A stretch of 53,245 bases of DNA from Candidatus Harrisonbacteria bacterium CG10_big_fil_rev_8_21_14_0_10_49_15 (GCA_002773415.1 PFBD01000020.1:89667-142911), one strand, 5' to 3'. Positions 9,761 through 19,705 are shown, numbered from the stretch's first letter. Numbers and translations are program-made. Notes: generated by a model from the sequence alone, not told the origin.

Positions 9761-9828
9761 TCAAACGAATAATTACAGCGCATTAGGCGGTTTTGTGTTC
9801 ATTTGCGATTAGTGAAGTCCATGGGTCT

Positions 9829-10572
9829 ATGAAGCTAAATATTGTATTTGAAAACTCTGACCTGCTTGTTGTGAATAAACCAGCGAGCGTTTTGGTGCAC
9901 GGTATTTATGACAAGTACGGGCCGCGGCATACGGAAAAGACCTTAGCCGACTATGTGGTAGAGCAGTATCCGGAAGTCGCTGAGGTGGGTGACAAGCCGA
10001 GTGAGCGGCCGGGGGTGGTGCATCGCTTAGACCGAGAGACCTCGGGGGTGATCGTGTTCGCGCGTAACCAACAAACCTTTACCTATCTCAAGGGTTTGTT
10101 TTCCGCCGCCAGTCGGGGAGAGGAGTCGCAGATAACGAAGACCTACACTGCGCTGGTCTGGGGGCGGGTGAAGGAGCTGACCGGAGTTATAGATAAGCCG
10201 ATTAGTATTCGTAACGGCTCGGTCAAGCGGACGGTGCACGACGGGCGGATGACGCGCCCGGCTATAACTGAATATGCAGTGCAAAAATATTTTCAGGCAG
10301 GCAAAGATGAATTCACGCTCCTAAACGCCAGTCCAAAAACGGGGCGGACGCATCAGATTCGCGTGCACTTAAACGCCATTAATCACCCGGTCTATGGGGA
10401 TAAGTTGTATGGGAAAAAGGGCGATATCTTTGAGCTTGGCCGTCAGTTTCTTCACGCCTCTACCTTGGAGTTTCCACTAGCAAATGGTGAACGGATTGTA
10501 GTTGCTGCGGAGGTGCCAATAGAGCTTAAAAATCTTCTTGCGAATCTTTCACCAGTGTTAAATCTAGAATAA
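9829..10572 (+). CDS. RluA-family 23S rRNA pseudouridine synthase
   Basis: VVHRLDRETSGVIVFA active-site motif, GRTHQIRVHL. Confidence 0.93.
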   Translation: MKLNIVFENSDLLVVNKPASVLVHGIYDKYGPRHTEKTLADYVVEQYPEVAEVGDKPSERPGVVHRLDRETSGVIVFARNQQTFTYLKGLFSAASRGEESQITKTYTALVWGRVKELTGVIDKPISIRNGSVKRTVHDGRMTRPAITEYAVQKYFQAGKDEFTLLNASPKTGRTHQIRVHLNAINHPVYGDKLYGKKGDIFELGRQFLHASTLEFPLANGERIVVAAEVPIELKNLLANLSPVLNLE

Positions 10573-12574
10573 GGCGGCCGGGTGGGTCGTCGTTTTCATA
10601 TGTGAATGTTTGTTCTCCGGATTCTTGCCAGACATAACCTTCGGGTGCTTCGATGCTGTAGGAAAAGCTGGTGAGGACTCCGCTTTGGCGTTCAAAGATG
10701 AATTGGTAAGGAGTGTTGGCTTGCTGAATTGGAACAAGGGTGGCCGGGTCGTAATCAACGGAGAAAGTGCGTGTTTTGCCTACAGGTGTGTTTACCCAGG
10801 CGGCAAAGACGGTTTTGTTGTGGGCGGTGAACTGTTCCAGTCTACTCGCCGGTAGGAAGCTCATGGTGGCCGCTATTTGCGCGAGGTCGCCGTCGGTTTC
10901 GTAGTTGGTGTAGTCGCGCTTGATTGTTGTTGGCCAGGGGTTTTGGCCGGAGGCGCTGATGGCTCTGGCGCCGGTTGGTGCGTAGAGTTGGAGGTAGTTT
11001 TTGTTAGTGGCGTTGTACCACCATTCTGTTTGGCCGGTGCCGGTGTGGGTTCTGGTTATAGTTGCGGTGTTGCTGAGAGTGCCGTCGCTATTAATTTTAC
11101 TTTGAAGATTGATGGATTGGTCTATAAAGATGTCTGTTTTTTGGCCAGCGATATTCGCGTTAACAACGGCCAAGTAGTCAGCGGGAGCGGTTTCACTGAG
11201 AGAGGCGACTTCGCCACCAAGTCCGGATTCTTCTATGTACGCTTGAAGTGTTGGATTATTGATGTATGTCATGATGTTGCGTCGGTTGATGTGGGTTGCG
11301 AGGCGGTCGCGCAGTTCACTGCGCTCGGTGTCGTTAAGATTAACGAGCCGATCTAGCAAGATAGGAGTTAGGACCTTGAGGATTCGTTTTGGTTCGTTGC
11401 GGGCTTTGTCTGGGCCGGTTTCCACTTCGCGTTGGACCTCGGCTAAAAAGTTTTCCGCGTCTAAGGTTAGGTCGTACTCTTGTAGCTCAACCGGCCCAAT
11501 GAGGTCGATTATGTCTTCAATGACGTGCACGTTGATGGCGATGGCGCCGTCAAAGGAGAGGTTTTGTTCGCTGTAAATCTTAGAGCTGTTTAATAGGTCT
11601 ATAACTTGGCGAGCAGAGGTTGGGTAGTCAAAAAACCAGTTGGCGTCACGCGCCTCCCAGTCTTTTGTTATGCGCTGTAGGGGTTCGGGGGGGATGAGCT
11701 GAACATCAAGTTGACCGTCTGGTTCGTAAATGTCTATGACGGTGATGTTCGCAAGGCTGGCTTGACGCAAGACGATGTGGGCGTAACTGCCGATAAAACC
11801 GCCGCCGGGCCGGATCTCGGAGGCGTTTTGGAACAAGACGAGCAGGTCCCGGTCATACGGGGCGCTGAGATAGGTGACGAGCGACTGAACGGCTTGGTCT
11901 AGGCTTTGTAGTTTGTCTTCCAGAGCTAGGAGTTCGGTGATGGCAACAGGCCCAAGCTGTTCTTTGCGATTTTTTAGTTGGTGAACGTAGCCGGAGAGGG
12001 CGATTAGTTTTTCATCAAACAAAAGAAGGCGGTTAAGTAGTTCTTCTCCCTGTTGGCTAAGGACGAGTTGTAGGCCGTGCTGTTTTAGGAAAGAGATGTC
12101 GTCACTTATATCAATGGCGGTGTCGGATATGCCAATGAGTTCTTTGAAAACGTCCGGAATATCGGCAAACTGTTTGAAAAAGCGGCCGCCAACAGTGCTT
12201 AGCTGGCCGACGCCGTAGCGGTTTGTGGTGGAGGCGGCGTTTTTAAGTTCGCCGCTAATGGCAAGCAGGGACGAGCGAGCGGAGTCAACGTCCAGTTCTT
12301 TTAATGCGGCGCTGGCGAGAGTGAGTTGTTCGTAGATGCGGGCGGTGGACTGCTGGATATACTGCTCAAGAAAAACTGCACGGAATCCGTAAAAGCCCAG
12401 AGCCAGAATTATTATTGCCAGCGAGCCATAAAAAATGCCGCGATGATGGTGCCGCGGTTTATTTTCCGGTGGTGTCAGCTCGGACGACTCGACTATTGGG
12501 CGGATCGTTGTTGGCGCGGACGACTCGCGCGGGTGATAAATATCTTTGACTTTTTGATGGATGTGAAAGCTCAT
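10526..12574 (-). CDS. DUF4012-domain membrane protein
   Basis: RDLLVLFQNASEIRPGGGFIGSY motif; N-terminal TM. Confidence 0.85.
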   Translation of the reverse strand: MSFHIHQKVKDIYHPRESSAPTTIRPIVESSELTPPENKPRHHHRGIFYGSLAIIILALGFYGFRAVFLEQYIQQSTARIYEQLTLASAALKELDVDSARSSLLAISGELKNAASTTNRYGVGQLSTVGGRFFKQFADIPDVFKELIGISDTAIDISDDISFLKQHGLQLVLSQQGEELLNRLLLFDEKLIALSGYVHQLKNRKEQLGPVAITELLALEDKLQSLDQAVQSLVTYLSAPYDRDLLVLFQNASEIRPGGGFIGSYAHIVLRQASLANITVIDIYEPDGQLDVQLIPPEPLQRITKDWEARDANWFFDYPTSARQVIDLLNSSKIYSEQNLSFDGAIAINVHVIEDIIDLIGPVELQEYDLTLDAENFLAEVQREVETGPDKARNEPKRILKVLTPILLDRLVNLNDTERSELRDRLATHINRRNIMTYINNPTLQAYIEESGLGGEVASLSETAPADYLAVVNANIAGQKTDIFIDQSINLQSKINSDGTLSNTATITRTHTGTGQTEWWYNATNKNYLQLYAPTGARAISASGQNPWPTTIKRDYTNYETDGDLAQIAATMSFLPASRLEQFTAHNKTVFAAWVNTPVGKTRTFSVDYDPATLVPIQQANTPYQFIFERQSGVLTSFSYSIEAPEGYVWQESGEQTFTYENDDPPGRLILDLTLVKDSQEDF

Positions 12575-12586
12575 GATGTTTGTTGT

Positions 12587-13735
12587 TTAAGTCGCGACAT
12601 TTTTGAATATCGTTCGCATCTGAGTAGCGGTTTTTTCCCAACGAAAATTTTGCGCGTTTTTTGTGCCGGCTGTGATTATAGTATCTCGCACATGGCTGTT
12701 GCTTTCAATCGTTTGCAGGGCTTCGGCTAGGTCGCTAGTGCGCCATGGGTCTACTAAAAGTGCTGAGTCGCCGAGGATCTCCGGCAAAGAGGTGCGGTCC
12801 GCGGCAATTACGGGTGTGCCACAGGCTTGGGCTTCAAGCGGGGGAAAGCCAAAGCCTTCAAAAAAAGATGGGTAGACAAAGGCGCGGGCGGCGGCGTAAA
12901 GCGGTGCGCGCTGCTGGTCGCTTACGTTGTGGAGAAAGCGAATGTCTGCCGAACTGGTGGAGGCGCGGGCCGCCGCGAAGATCTCCTTGCTTCCGTAACC
13001 GGGCCGGCCGGCCAGGACAAGCTGGTAGTCGGCGAAATTCTTGTCAGTAGACTTTAGGAGAGTAAAGGCGTGAATAAGGGTGATGATGTTTTTTCTTTTT
13101 TCCAGCGCGCCCAGGTATAAAAAATACGGGCGATGCAGTTGGTAAGTGGTTTTGAGAAGGTCTAGCTCGTTTTTGTTGGTGGTGAAATTGGTAAATTCCG
13201 GAGCTAATCCGGAGTAGACGACTGATATTTTTTCGGGCGGGACTCCTAGGAACTCAACGAGGTCTGATTTTGTAAACTCGCTGACGGCGACTATGTGCGC
13301 CGCGTTTTGAGCCTGTTGTTGATAGCGTTGGAGCCAGTGCCAGAGTTGTTGCTTGGGTGAAAAGAATTTTGGGAAGCGCAAGAAGGAGAGGTCGTGGAAA
13401 GTGACTACGCGTGGGAGGCGCGAATTTGGTAGCAGATTAAAATGCGGACTGAATATCAGATTCGCGGTTGAGGCGAATCGTTCCGGCTTTGGGGCATTAA
13501 AAAATCGAAAGGAGGAATCCAGCAATCGATTAGGGACGTGCCGGTCGATTATGTGGATGCGAGGATGCATGCGCCAGTCATCCGGTAGAGGCTGCTTAAA
13601 AAAGCCGTTGTAGAAGAAGGTGTACTCGTCTTTTGGGTCTGTGCGTAGGAGGTGGGTCAGCAGTTCTCTGGTGTAGCCGGAGATCCCGCTGGTCCCACCA
13701 CGAGCCAAGAGCCGGATGTCCGTAAAGATATGCAT
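12587..13735 (-). CDS. Glycosyltransferase family 1/GT4
   Basis: FLYLGALEKRKNI, YPSFFEGFGFPPLEAQACGTPVIAA. Confidence 0.93.
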   Translation of the reverse strand: MHIFTDIRLLARGGTSGISGYTRELLTHLLRTDPKDEYTFFYNGFFKQPLPDDWRMHPRIHIIDRHVPNRLLDSSFRFFNAPKPERFASTANLIFSPHFNLLPNSRLPRVVTFHDLSFLRFPKFFSPKQQLWHWLQRYQQQAQNAAHIVAVSEFTKSDLVEFLGVPPEKISVVYSGLAPEFTNFTTNKNELDLLKTTYQLHRPYFLYLGALEKRKNIITLIHAFTLLKSTDKNFADYQLVLAGRPGYGSKEIFAAARASTSSADIRFLHNVSDQQRAPLYAAARAFVYPSFFEGFGFPPLEAQACGTPVIAADRTSLPEILGDSALLVDPWRTSDLAEALQTIESNSHVRDTIITAGTKNAQNFRWEKTATQMRTIFKNVAT

Positions 13736-13867
13736 AGGTTCAGTATAACGCAGGTAGCTGATAGCAAGTAGCTAAAGTTGACGAATCAGCATACATTCTG
13801 TATACTCTGTCCTATTGTTGCGAATGTACCTCTACGTATTAGGTACTAAGCACTAAGTACTAATTCT

Positions 13868-14470
13868 ATGATTCACGATCTAGTAAATCCAAAGATTCGA
13901 CCGGGTGCCACGGTGCGTGTTTTTGAGACCATCCAAGAGGGAGGTAAAGAGCGCGTGCGCCGATTTGAGGGCATGGTTTTGGCTCGTAAGCACGGTAACG
14001 AGCCGGGCGCGAGTTTTACGGTGCGTTCTACGGTTGCCGGAGTTGGCGTGGAAAAAGTTTTTCCGGTTCACTCTCAAACCATCAGTAAGGTGGAGGTGCT
14101 AAGCTCTCCAAAGAATGTACGTCGCTCTAAGCTTTATTATATTCGCGACATCTCTCGTAAGATGATCCGTAAGAAGACGGCGATTAAGGAGGACGTATCC
14201 GGCGAGGTGCGCGCTGAGCTAAAGGCAGAAGCGAAAGCAGAGGCCAAGGCGGTGGCGGAAGCCAAGGCGGCCGAGGAGGTTAAAGTAGCTGCCGAGGAGC
14301 AGGCGGTTGCAGAGGCTAAGGCAAAAGAAGAGGCTGATGCCAAAAAGGCAGAGGAGGCCAAGGTATCCGCAGAGGTGAATGAAAATACGGCCACCGCAGA
14401 AACTCAGAACACCGAAGAGACCGAAGAGACTGAAGAGGCACCGAAGCAAGAAGATTCAAAAACAGAGTAA
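13868..14470 (+). CDS. rplS: 50S ribosomal protein L19 with long Ala/Lys/Glu-rich C-terminal extension
   Basis: PKIRPGATVRVFE...RVRRFEGMVLARKH...VEKVFPVHSQTISKVEVL...RRSKLYYIRD. Confidence 0.94.
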   Translation: MIHDLVNPKIRPGATVRVFETIQEGGKERVRRFEGMVLARKHGNEPGASFTVRSTVAGVGVEKVFPVHSQTISKVEVLSSPKNVRRSKLYYIRDISRKMIRKKTAIKEDVSGEVRAELKAEAKAEAKAVAEAKAAEEVKVAAEEQAVAEAKAKEEADAKKAEEAKVSAEVNENTATAETQNTEETEETEEAPKQEDSKTE

Positions 14471-14473
14471 ATA

Positions 14474-14505
14474 AAAAACCCCGGACGTAACGACCCGGGG
14501 TTTTT
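14474..14505 (+). terminator. Rho-independent terminator after rplS
   Basis: AAAAACCCCGG-N10-CCGGGGTTTTT. Confidence 0.88.
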
Positions 14506-14508
14506 GTT

Positions 14509-14690
14509 ACCGGTCATAAAAAGAAACAGCCGTTTCTTTTTATGACCGGTTTCCATCTGCACCTGTTTTTATCGCGATCGCGACAAAAAGGGGTGCAGAA
14601 AATATCTGCCATCTATTTCGCAATTTCGCGAAATTGCGAAATAGATCATTTAATTAAAAAGTATGCGGTCGCATACTTTTTAATTAAATG
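14509..14690. repeat. Cluster of four near-perfect 36-44 bp palindromes
   Basis: 14509-14550, 14557-14598, 14611-14646, 14647-14690; arms compared by eye. Confidence 0.93.
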
Positions 14691-14745
14691 AGTATCTGTA
14701 GCTTTGGTTGAAAAAAGGATTCAGTTCAGGTAAAATCTGGCTATT

Positions 14746-14827
14746 GCCCGGGTGGCGAAACTGGTAACCGCGCCACCTTGAGGTGGTGGTGCTGAAAGGC
14801 TTGGAGGTTCGAGTCCTCTCCCGGGCA
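14746..14827 (+). tRNA. tRNA-Leu (anticodon GAG)
   Basis: GCCCGGGTGGCGAAACTGGTA..CCACCTTGAGGTGGTGG..GGAGGTTCGAGTCCTCTCCCGGGCA. Confidence 0.93.
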
Positions 14828-14836
14828 CAGAAAAAT

Positions 14837-14870
14837 AAACGGCTCAACGGGATTTCCCGTTGAGCCGTTT
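14837..14870 (+). terminator. Strong 15-bp-stem hairpin, probable terminator/processing hairpin after tRNA-Leu
   Basis: AAACGGCTCAACGGG ATTT CCCGTTGAGCCGTTT. Confidence 0.75.
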
Positions 14871-14959
14871 GGGGATGGTGGGTATATTTTCGGAGTTTTG
14901 TGATACTCTCAAGATATACGTTGAAATATTTTCAGAATCTTAAATGATATTTTTAGACT

Positions 14960-15484
14960 ATGAATGAAGAATTTGATCCGGCAAAAATAGAGCAGCCGGT
15001 TGATATTTTAGCGAAGATCAATTCTGCTCTAACGGGTTTGGGTAGCACGATGCAATGGCTTAGAGCGCCTGATGCTCGGTCGGAATATAAACCACTTGAG
15101 GGCAGGAGGATCGTCATGGTTGACGACGTTCAAATGGTTTTAGAGGGAATGTTGCCGGAGCTTATTGTAGCGACTAGTGGGAACGCGGAGCCGATTCATT
15201 TCACCGGACAACAAGTTGAAGATTTAATCGCGCAAATTCTAAGTGCTAACCCGGAGATTGTTCTTGTTGATTATCATTTGTCGGAGCAGCTAAAGGGATC
15301 TGAAGTAACCGCATTGCTTCGCAGGGCGGGTTTCACTGGTACAGTTATTGGTTTTTCGTCAGATCCGGATACGGTGCGAGCAATGGAGCGGGCGGGCGGA
15401 AATGGTTGTGTGAAAAAAGAGGCGGGATTCCCGGAAGACACTGTAATTGAATTGGCTAAATTTATTGAATCTAAAAATTTGTGA
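14960..15484 (+). CDS. Stand-alone response-regulator receiver-like protein
   Basis: RIVMVDD, IVLVDYHLSEQLKGSEV, VIGFSSD, GCVKK. Confidence 0.8.
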   Translation: MNEEFDPAKIEQPVDILAKINSALTGLGSTMQWLRAPDARSEYKPLEGRRIVMVDDVQMVLEGMLPELIVATSGNAEPIHFTGQQVEDLIAQILSANPEIVLVDYHLSEQLKGSEVTALLRRAGFTGTVIGFSSDPDTVRAMERAGGNGCVKKEAGFPEDTVIELAKFIESKNL

Positions 15485-15485
15485 A

Positions 15486-16076
15486 ATGGGGATGTACCGT
15501 GCTCTAAATGAGAGGGCGTACCAGGGGGCTCTTGTGTTCGCTTCTTCAGCCGTCGGCATGATCACGATCGCGCTGTGGAGTTTTTTAGAAGCTAGTTTCT
15601 GGTTTATTGCGCCTGATTTTATTCTGCTGTTGTTTCTTGTTCTTTTACCTTCTCAAAAGGGTAAATTATTTTGGACTGTTCTGATTGCTTCGCTCGTGGG
15701 CGGCGGTGCCTATTTTATCGCGAACCTGATTGATTTTGATGCGATGCGGCAGATCTTATACCAAACGCCGTTTGTGAATTCGGAAATGATCGCAAGAGTC
15801 CGGGAGTTTTATCTTGATTACGGCCTGCTGGGTGTTTTAATGCAATCTATTTCTTTTATCTCTTTTAAAATCTGGACGCACTTAGCAGTGGAGGTCGGAT
15901 TTCAACCAGTGTGGTATTTTTTATTGGTGTGTATATCGCGGGCGCTACGTATCTATGTAGTGGTCATGGTGGGAGTTTATCTTTCTAGATTCGCGACGCT
16001 AGCGCGGCGTCACTTCGTGCCGCTGGTAAGTTTATATGCCGTTGCTTCATTAACACTTCTTTTTATAGTGGAATGA
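15486..16076 (+). CDS. Multi-TM membrane protein, possibly VTT/DedA/YqaA-like
   Basis: Several TM segments; start 1 nt after REC stop; stop overlaps next ATG. Confidence 0.55.
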   Translation: MGMYRALNERAYQGALVFASSAVGMITIALWSFLEASFWFIAPDFILLLFLVLLPSQKGKLFWTVLIASLVGGGAYFIANLIDFDAMRQILYQTPFVNSEMIARVREFYLDYGLLGVLMQSISFISFKIWTHLAVEVGFQPVWYFLLVCISRALRIYVVVMVGVYLSRFATLARRHFVPLVSLYAVASLTLLFIVE

Positions 16077-18427
16077 AATCTAATTTGTACAATTTTTTCA
16101 CTGAGCTGTGCCAGCGGTATCCGTCTCGGATAGCGTTTATTGAAAGGGGCAAGTATCGCCGCCGAATCTGGACCTATGCGGAGGTGCACGAGCGGGTTGG
16201 GCAGCTTGGCCAGTTTCTTGATCAGCAAGGCTTTACTCGCGGCGACAAAGTTATTCTCTGCGCGCCTAATAGCGTGTGGTGGGCCGTAATTTTTTTGGCC
16301 TGTATGCGCAGGGGCATCACCCTAGTGCCGCTAGACGTTAACTCGTCGCCGGATTTTATTGAGCGAATCGTCTCGCTAACTAATGCCCGCGGGTTTATCT
16401 CTTCCAGGGCTGTGCCCACGGTTGGGGCAGTTCATGCTCCTGTTTTATTGATCGAAGATCTTCCGGGAGCGTTAGCAGATATACCTTTAATGCGGGCAGG
16501 AGAAGATGAGCCGCCACGCTTAACTGAAGAGCTAGAGATTGTCTTTAGCTCCGGTAGCACCGGTGAGCCTAAGGGGGTCGTGCTGACACATGAAAATGTT
16601 TATTCAAACATGCGAGAGCTTGTTGAATTAGCTGCCGCGTTGCCGCGTCGTTTTCTTTCAATTGTGCCGCTAAGTCATATGCTTGAACAAACGGGCGGGC
16701 TGTTCTTGCCGTTAGCGTTGGGGGCAACTGTTGTTTATAACTACAGTAATCGTCCTCGGGTGCTTGTTCGTGCTTCCTTGGAAGAGCGCGTTACTTCCAT
16801 TGTCTGTGTACCGGCATTTTTGCAGCTGCTGCGCCCCACTAAAGACTTGGGCAGGCTTAAGGAGTTTTACGTGGGTGGCGCTCCTCTAGACCCGGCCCTG
16901 GAGCAGTTTTGGCTTTCCCGTAATGTGGTGGTTTATCAGGGATATGGTCTTACTGAAGCTTCTCCGCTTATTTCTACTAACTCGCTAAATTTTCACCGTC
17001 CGCAATCGGTTGGGAAAGTACTGCCCGGGGTTTCCGTGCGTCTTGCTGAGGACAAAGAGATATTGGTTCAAGGACCAAATATCAGCTCGGGGTATTATAA
17101 AAATCCGGAAGCAACCACTCAGGCTTTTAAGGACGGTTGGTTCGCCACCGGAGATATTGGTGAAATTGATGACGATGGATTTTTATTCATTCGCGGTCGC
17201 AAGAAAAACATGATTGTTGGTCCGTCTGGCATGAAGATCTATCCAGAAGACATTGAAAAAGTATTGCTTGGGCAGGAGCTGGTTAAAGATGCGGTTGTCT
17301 GCGGCATAGGGGACAATTCGTCAGACATGCGGATCACAGCAGTAGTACTTGCAGAGCAGAAGCTTGACCTAGGTGAGTTAGCGGCTCGCGTTAACACTCA
17401 GCTGGCATCGCACCAGCAAGTGCAAGAAATAGTCATCTGGCCAAGTTCTGATTTTCCCCGTACGCCCACTAAAAAAGTCATTCGAAAGGATGTGTGCGAG
17501 TATTTGAGTGAAGCTGATCGTGACCTAGAGCCGGTCAATGCTCCGCCAGCCCAGTCAGCGGACCCTGTTCTGGCCATTGTCGCTGCAGTAGCGGCAGTAG
17601 CGACAGACAAGGTGCAAGAAAGCTCTAACTTGGTCTCTGATCTGCATATGGATTCCATTAAACGTTTGCAGCTTATTTCTCAGTTGGAAGATGATCTGGG
17701 AGCGGAACTGGATGATTCCCAAATTGATCATACCTCTACGGTGTCTGATATACGCCGGCTTGTTTTGAAGACGGCCGCGAACCGGAAACGAATCCTGATT
17801 CCGTATTGGCAGGGATCGGTAGTGGTGCGCTGGATCCGTTCGTTGTTACAGATTCTGATATCTATCTTTTTGAGATTATTTCAACGGCTAAGTATTAGCG
17901 GCGAGCCACCGCGTCTGAAAGTTGGACCGGTTATTTATGTTGCCAATCATGCCAGTCACTTGGATACGCCCACGGTGATTAGAGCGCTGTCGTCCTCGGG
18001 TAGCCGGCGTGTTGCCGTGGCGGCTGCAAAAGATTACTTCTTTAAAGGGGGCGGCAGGCGATTTTTTAGTCAGCTGGTATTTAATGCGTTTCCGCTAGAC
18101 CGCGATGGTAACTTGCCGGAAAGTTTAACTTTGATTGGCCGAATGTTGGATAAAGGTAACTCTGTGCTTATTTATCCAGAGGGTACGCGTTCGCAGACCG
18201 GAGCGATCAAGCCATTTAAAAACGGTATTGGTGTTATCGCGACGGAAATGGGTGTGCCGGTTATTCCGGTAAAAATTTCCGGTAACTTCGGTATTTTGCC
18301 AAAAGGGTCTATTGTGCCAAAGAGAGGCTCGGTCACTGTTCGATTTGGGGGAGCGCTGCGGTTGGAAGCGAAGGCTTCATACATCTCTATTACTAAAGCC
18401 TTAGAAGAAACGATCCAGAATCTATGA
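16073..18427 (+). CDS. Fused acyl-AMP ligase (ANL) - acyl carrier protein - PlsC acyltransferase
   Basis: ANL: FSSGSTGEPKGVVLTHENV, YQGYGLTEASPLIS, FATGDIGEIDDDGFLFIRGR, PRTPTKKVIRK; ACP: DLHMDSIKRLQLISQLEDDLGAEL (Ser codon 17654); PlsC: NHASHLD, FPLDRDGN, YPEGTRS. Confidence 0.9.
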   Translation: MKSNLYNFFTELCQRYPSRIAFIERGKYRRRIWTYAEVHERVGQLGQFLDQQGFTRGDKVILCAPNSVWWAVIFLACMRRGITLVPLDVNSSPDFIERIVSLTNARGFISSRAVPTVGAVHAPVLLIEDLPGALADIPLMRAGEDEPPRLTEELEIVFSSGSTGEPKGVVLTHENVYSNMRELVELAAALPRRFLSIVPLSHMLEQTGGLFLPLALGATVVYNYSNRPRVLVRASLEERVTSIVCVPAFLQLLRPTKDLGRLKEFYVGGAPLDPALEQFWLSRNVVVYQGYGLTEASPLISTNSLNFHRPQSVGKVLPGVSVRLAEDKEILVQGPNISSGYYKNPEATTQAFKDGWFATGDIGEIDDDGFLFIRGRKKNMIVGPSGMKIYPEDIEKVLLGQELVKDAVVCGIGDNSSDMRITAVVLAEQKLDLGELAARVNTQLASHQQVQEIVIWPSSDFPRTPTKKVIRKDVCEYLSEADRDLEPVNAPPAQSADPVLAIVAAVAAVATDKVQESSNLVSDLHMDSIKRLQLISQLEDDLGAELDDSQIDHTSTVSDIRRLVLKTAANRKRILIPYWQGSVVVRWIRSLLQILISIFLRLFQRLSISGEPPRLKVGPVIYVANHASHLDTPTVIRALSSSGSRRVAVAAAKDYFFKGGGRRFFSQLVFNAFPLDRDGNLPESLTLIGRMLDKGNSVLIYPEGTRSQTGAIKPFKNGIGVIATEMGVPVIPVKISGNFGILPKGSIVPKRGSVTVRFGGALRLEAKASYISITKALEETIQNL

Positions 18428-18762
18428 ACGTTAAAACCGGTTGTGACATTGTGGAAATTTCCCGCATTGAAGCCATGCTGAAGCAGTCGGAGTTGCTTGG
18501 GAAAATTTTTCATCCAAGTGAACTAGAGAGGTTCACGGCCGAGCATTTGGCTGGTATTTTTGCGGTTAAAGAGTCGGCCTTCAAAGCTCTGGGTCTTTCA
18601 CCAAACTCGTGGTTGAAGTTGGAAGTGAACTATACGCCGGAAGGCAAGCCAAAGATAATATTTTCCAATGATATTTCTCTTGTCGGTGTTATGTCGTGGG
18701 ATTGTAGCATTTCCCATGACGGCGGCTTTGCCTATGCAGTTGTAGTTGTTCTACAAGACTAA
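18424..18762 (+). CDS. acpS: Holo-ACP synthase (4'-phosphopantetheinyl transferase)
   Basis: TGCDIVEISRIE, FAVKESAFKALG, SISHDGGFAYAVVV; ATGA overlap with upstream gene. Confidence 0.88.
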   Translation: MNVKTGCDIVEISRIEAMLKQSELLGKIFHPSELERFTAEHLAGIFAVKESAFKALGLSPNSWLKLEVNYTPEGKPKIIFSNDISLVGVMSWDCSISHDGGFAYAVVVVLQD

Positions 18763-19704
18763 CAGGAAGTAGTAGTAGAGAATGACGATGACGCGGGACA
18801 TGCTGTCAATCCGGTCCAGCACGCCGCCGTGGCCGGGAATAAGCTGACTGCTGTCTTTGACCGCATAAAAACGTTTGAACAAAGAGTTAGTTAATCCGCC
18901 AACTAGTCCGAAGACCCCGATTAGTACTGATACGATCAGCCATTGATAGGGCGGCAGATACCCGCCAAGGATAAAGTATAGAAACCATACTCCAAGCAGT
19001 GCGCCGGCAACGTGGCCAACGATGCCAATGTAGGTTTTATTTGGGCTGATGTTAGAGGCAATCTTGTATTTGTCTAAAAAGCTGATCTTATGGAAAAATT
19101 TTCCGATAATATATGCCCCGATGTCGCTGAGAGAGGTGGCGAAGATTATTAATAGTAGCAAAGACTTGGAGTCATCCAGGGTATTATTTAAGTGGCCGAG
19201 CAAGACAGCGTGGCTTAATCCAAAAATTATCCAGATCGCGCTAAAAAGCGAAACAGCCGCTTGATTAAGGCCCTGCTTTGCGTCATTGATCCGGATCGCA
19301 ACCAATGTGACGCCGATGAAATAAAGTAGGGGTAGAGTGTAAAAGTACTGCGTGAAAAATCCGGCTACAATAACGCTCCAGGCGGATAGCAGTATCAGTA
19401 AGACCGTGTAGGCGCGAGGCAGTGATGCCATCCGGGCAATTTCCAGAATGGCCGCGGCCATGAAGAGAAAGAGTACGATCAGGGCGGGAATACCGCCAAG
19501 AAAAATACCGGCTAGGTAGATTGGGGTCAAGATGAGCCAGCCAAGATAGCGCTTGCCAAGATGGCTTTGGCTTAAAGCGGAAAATTTAAAGCGGGCGATC
19601 GCGAACAACACCAGAAAGCCGACCCCCAATAAAATCGCGGTCCGTATCAAAACGGGAGTTAAAATAGGGTTGAGCAGGGGATTTATAAAATTTGCGTCAG
19701 GCAT
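18751..19704 (-). CDS. cdsA: Phosphatidate cytidylyltransferase
   Basis: CdsA signature KRFYAVKDSSQLIPGHGGVLDRIDS; multiple TMs. Confidence 0.92.
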   Translation of the reverse strand: MPDANFINPLLNPILTPVLIRTAILLGVGFLVLFAIARFKFSALSQSHLGKRYLGWLILTPIYLAGIFLGGIPALIVLFLFMAAAILEIARMASLPRAYTVLLILLSAWSVIVAGFFTQYFYTLPLLYFIGVTLVAIRINDAKQGLNQAAVSLFSAIWIIFGLSHAVLLGHLNNTLDDSKSLLLLIIFATSLSDIGAYIIGKFFHKISFLDKYKIASNISPNKTYIGIVGHVAGALLGVWFLYFILGGYLPPYQWLIVSVLIGVFGLVGGLTNSLFKRFYAVKDSSQLIPGHGGVLDRIDSMSRVIVILYYYFLLVL

Positions 19705-19705
19705 T

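Noticed and set aside
14509-14690. CRISPR array hypothesis for the palindrome cluster
   Set aside because: Units are not identical repeats with spacers; each palindrome has a different sequence and no cas genes are present.
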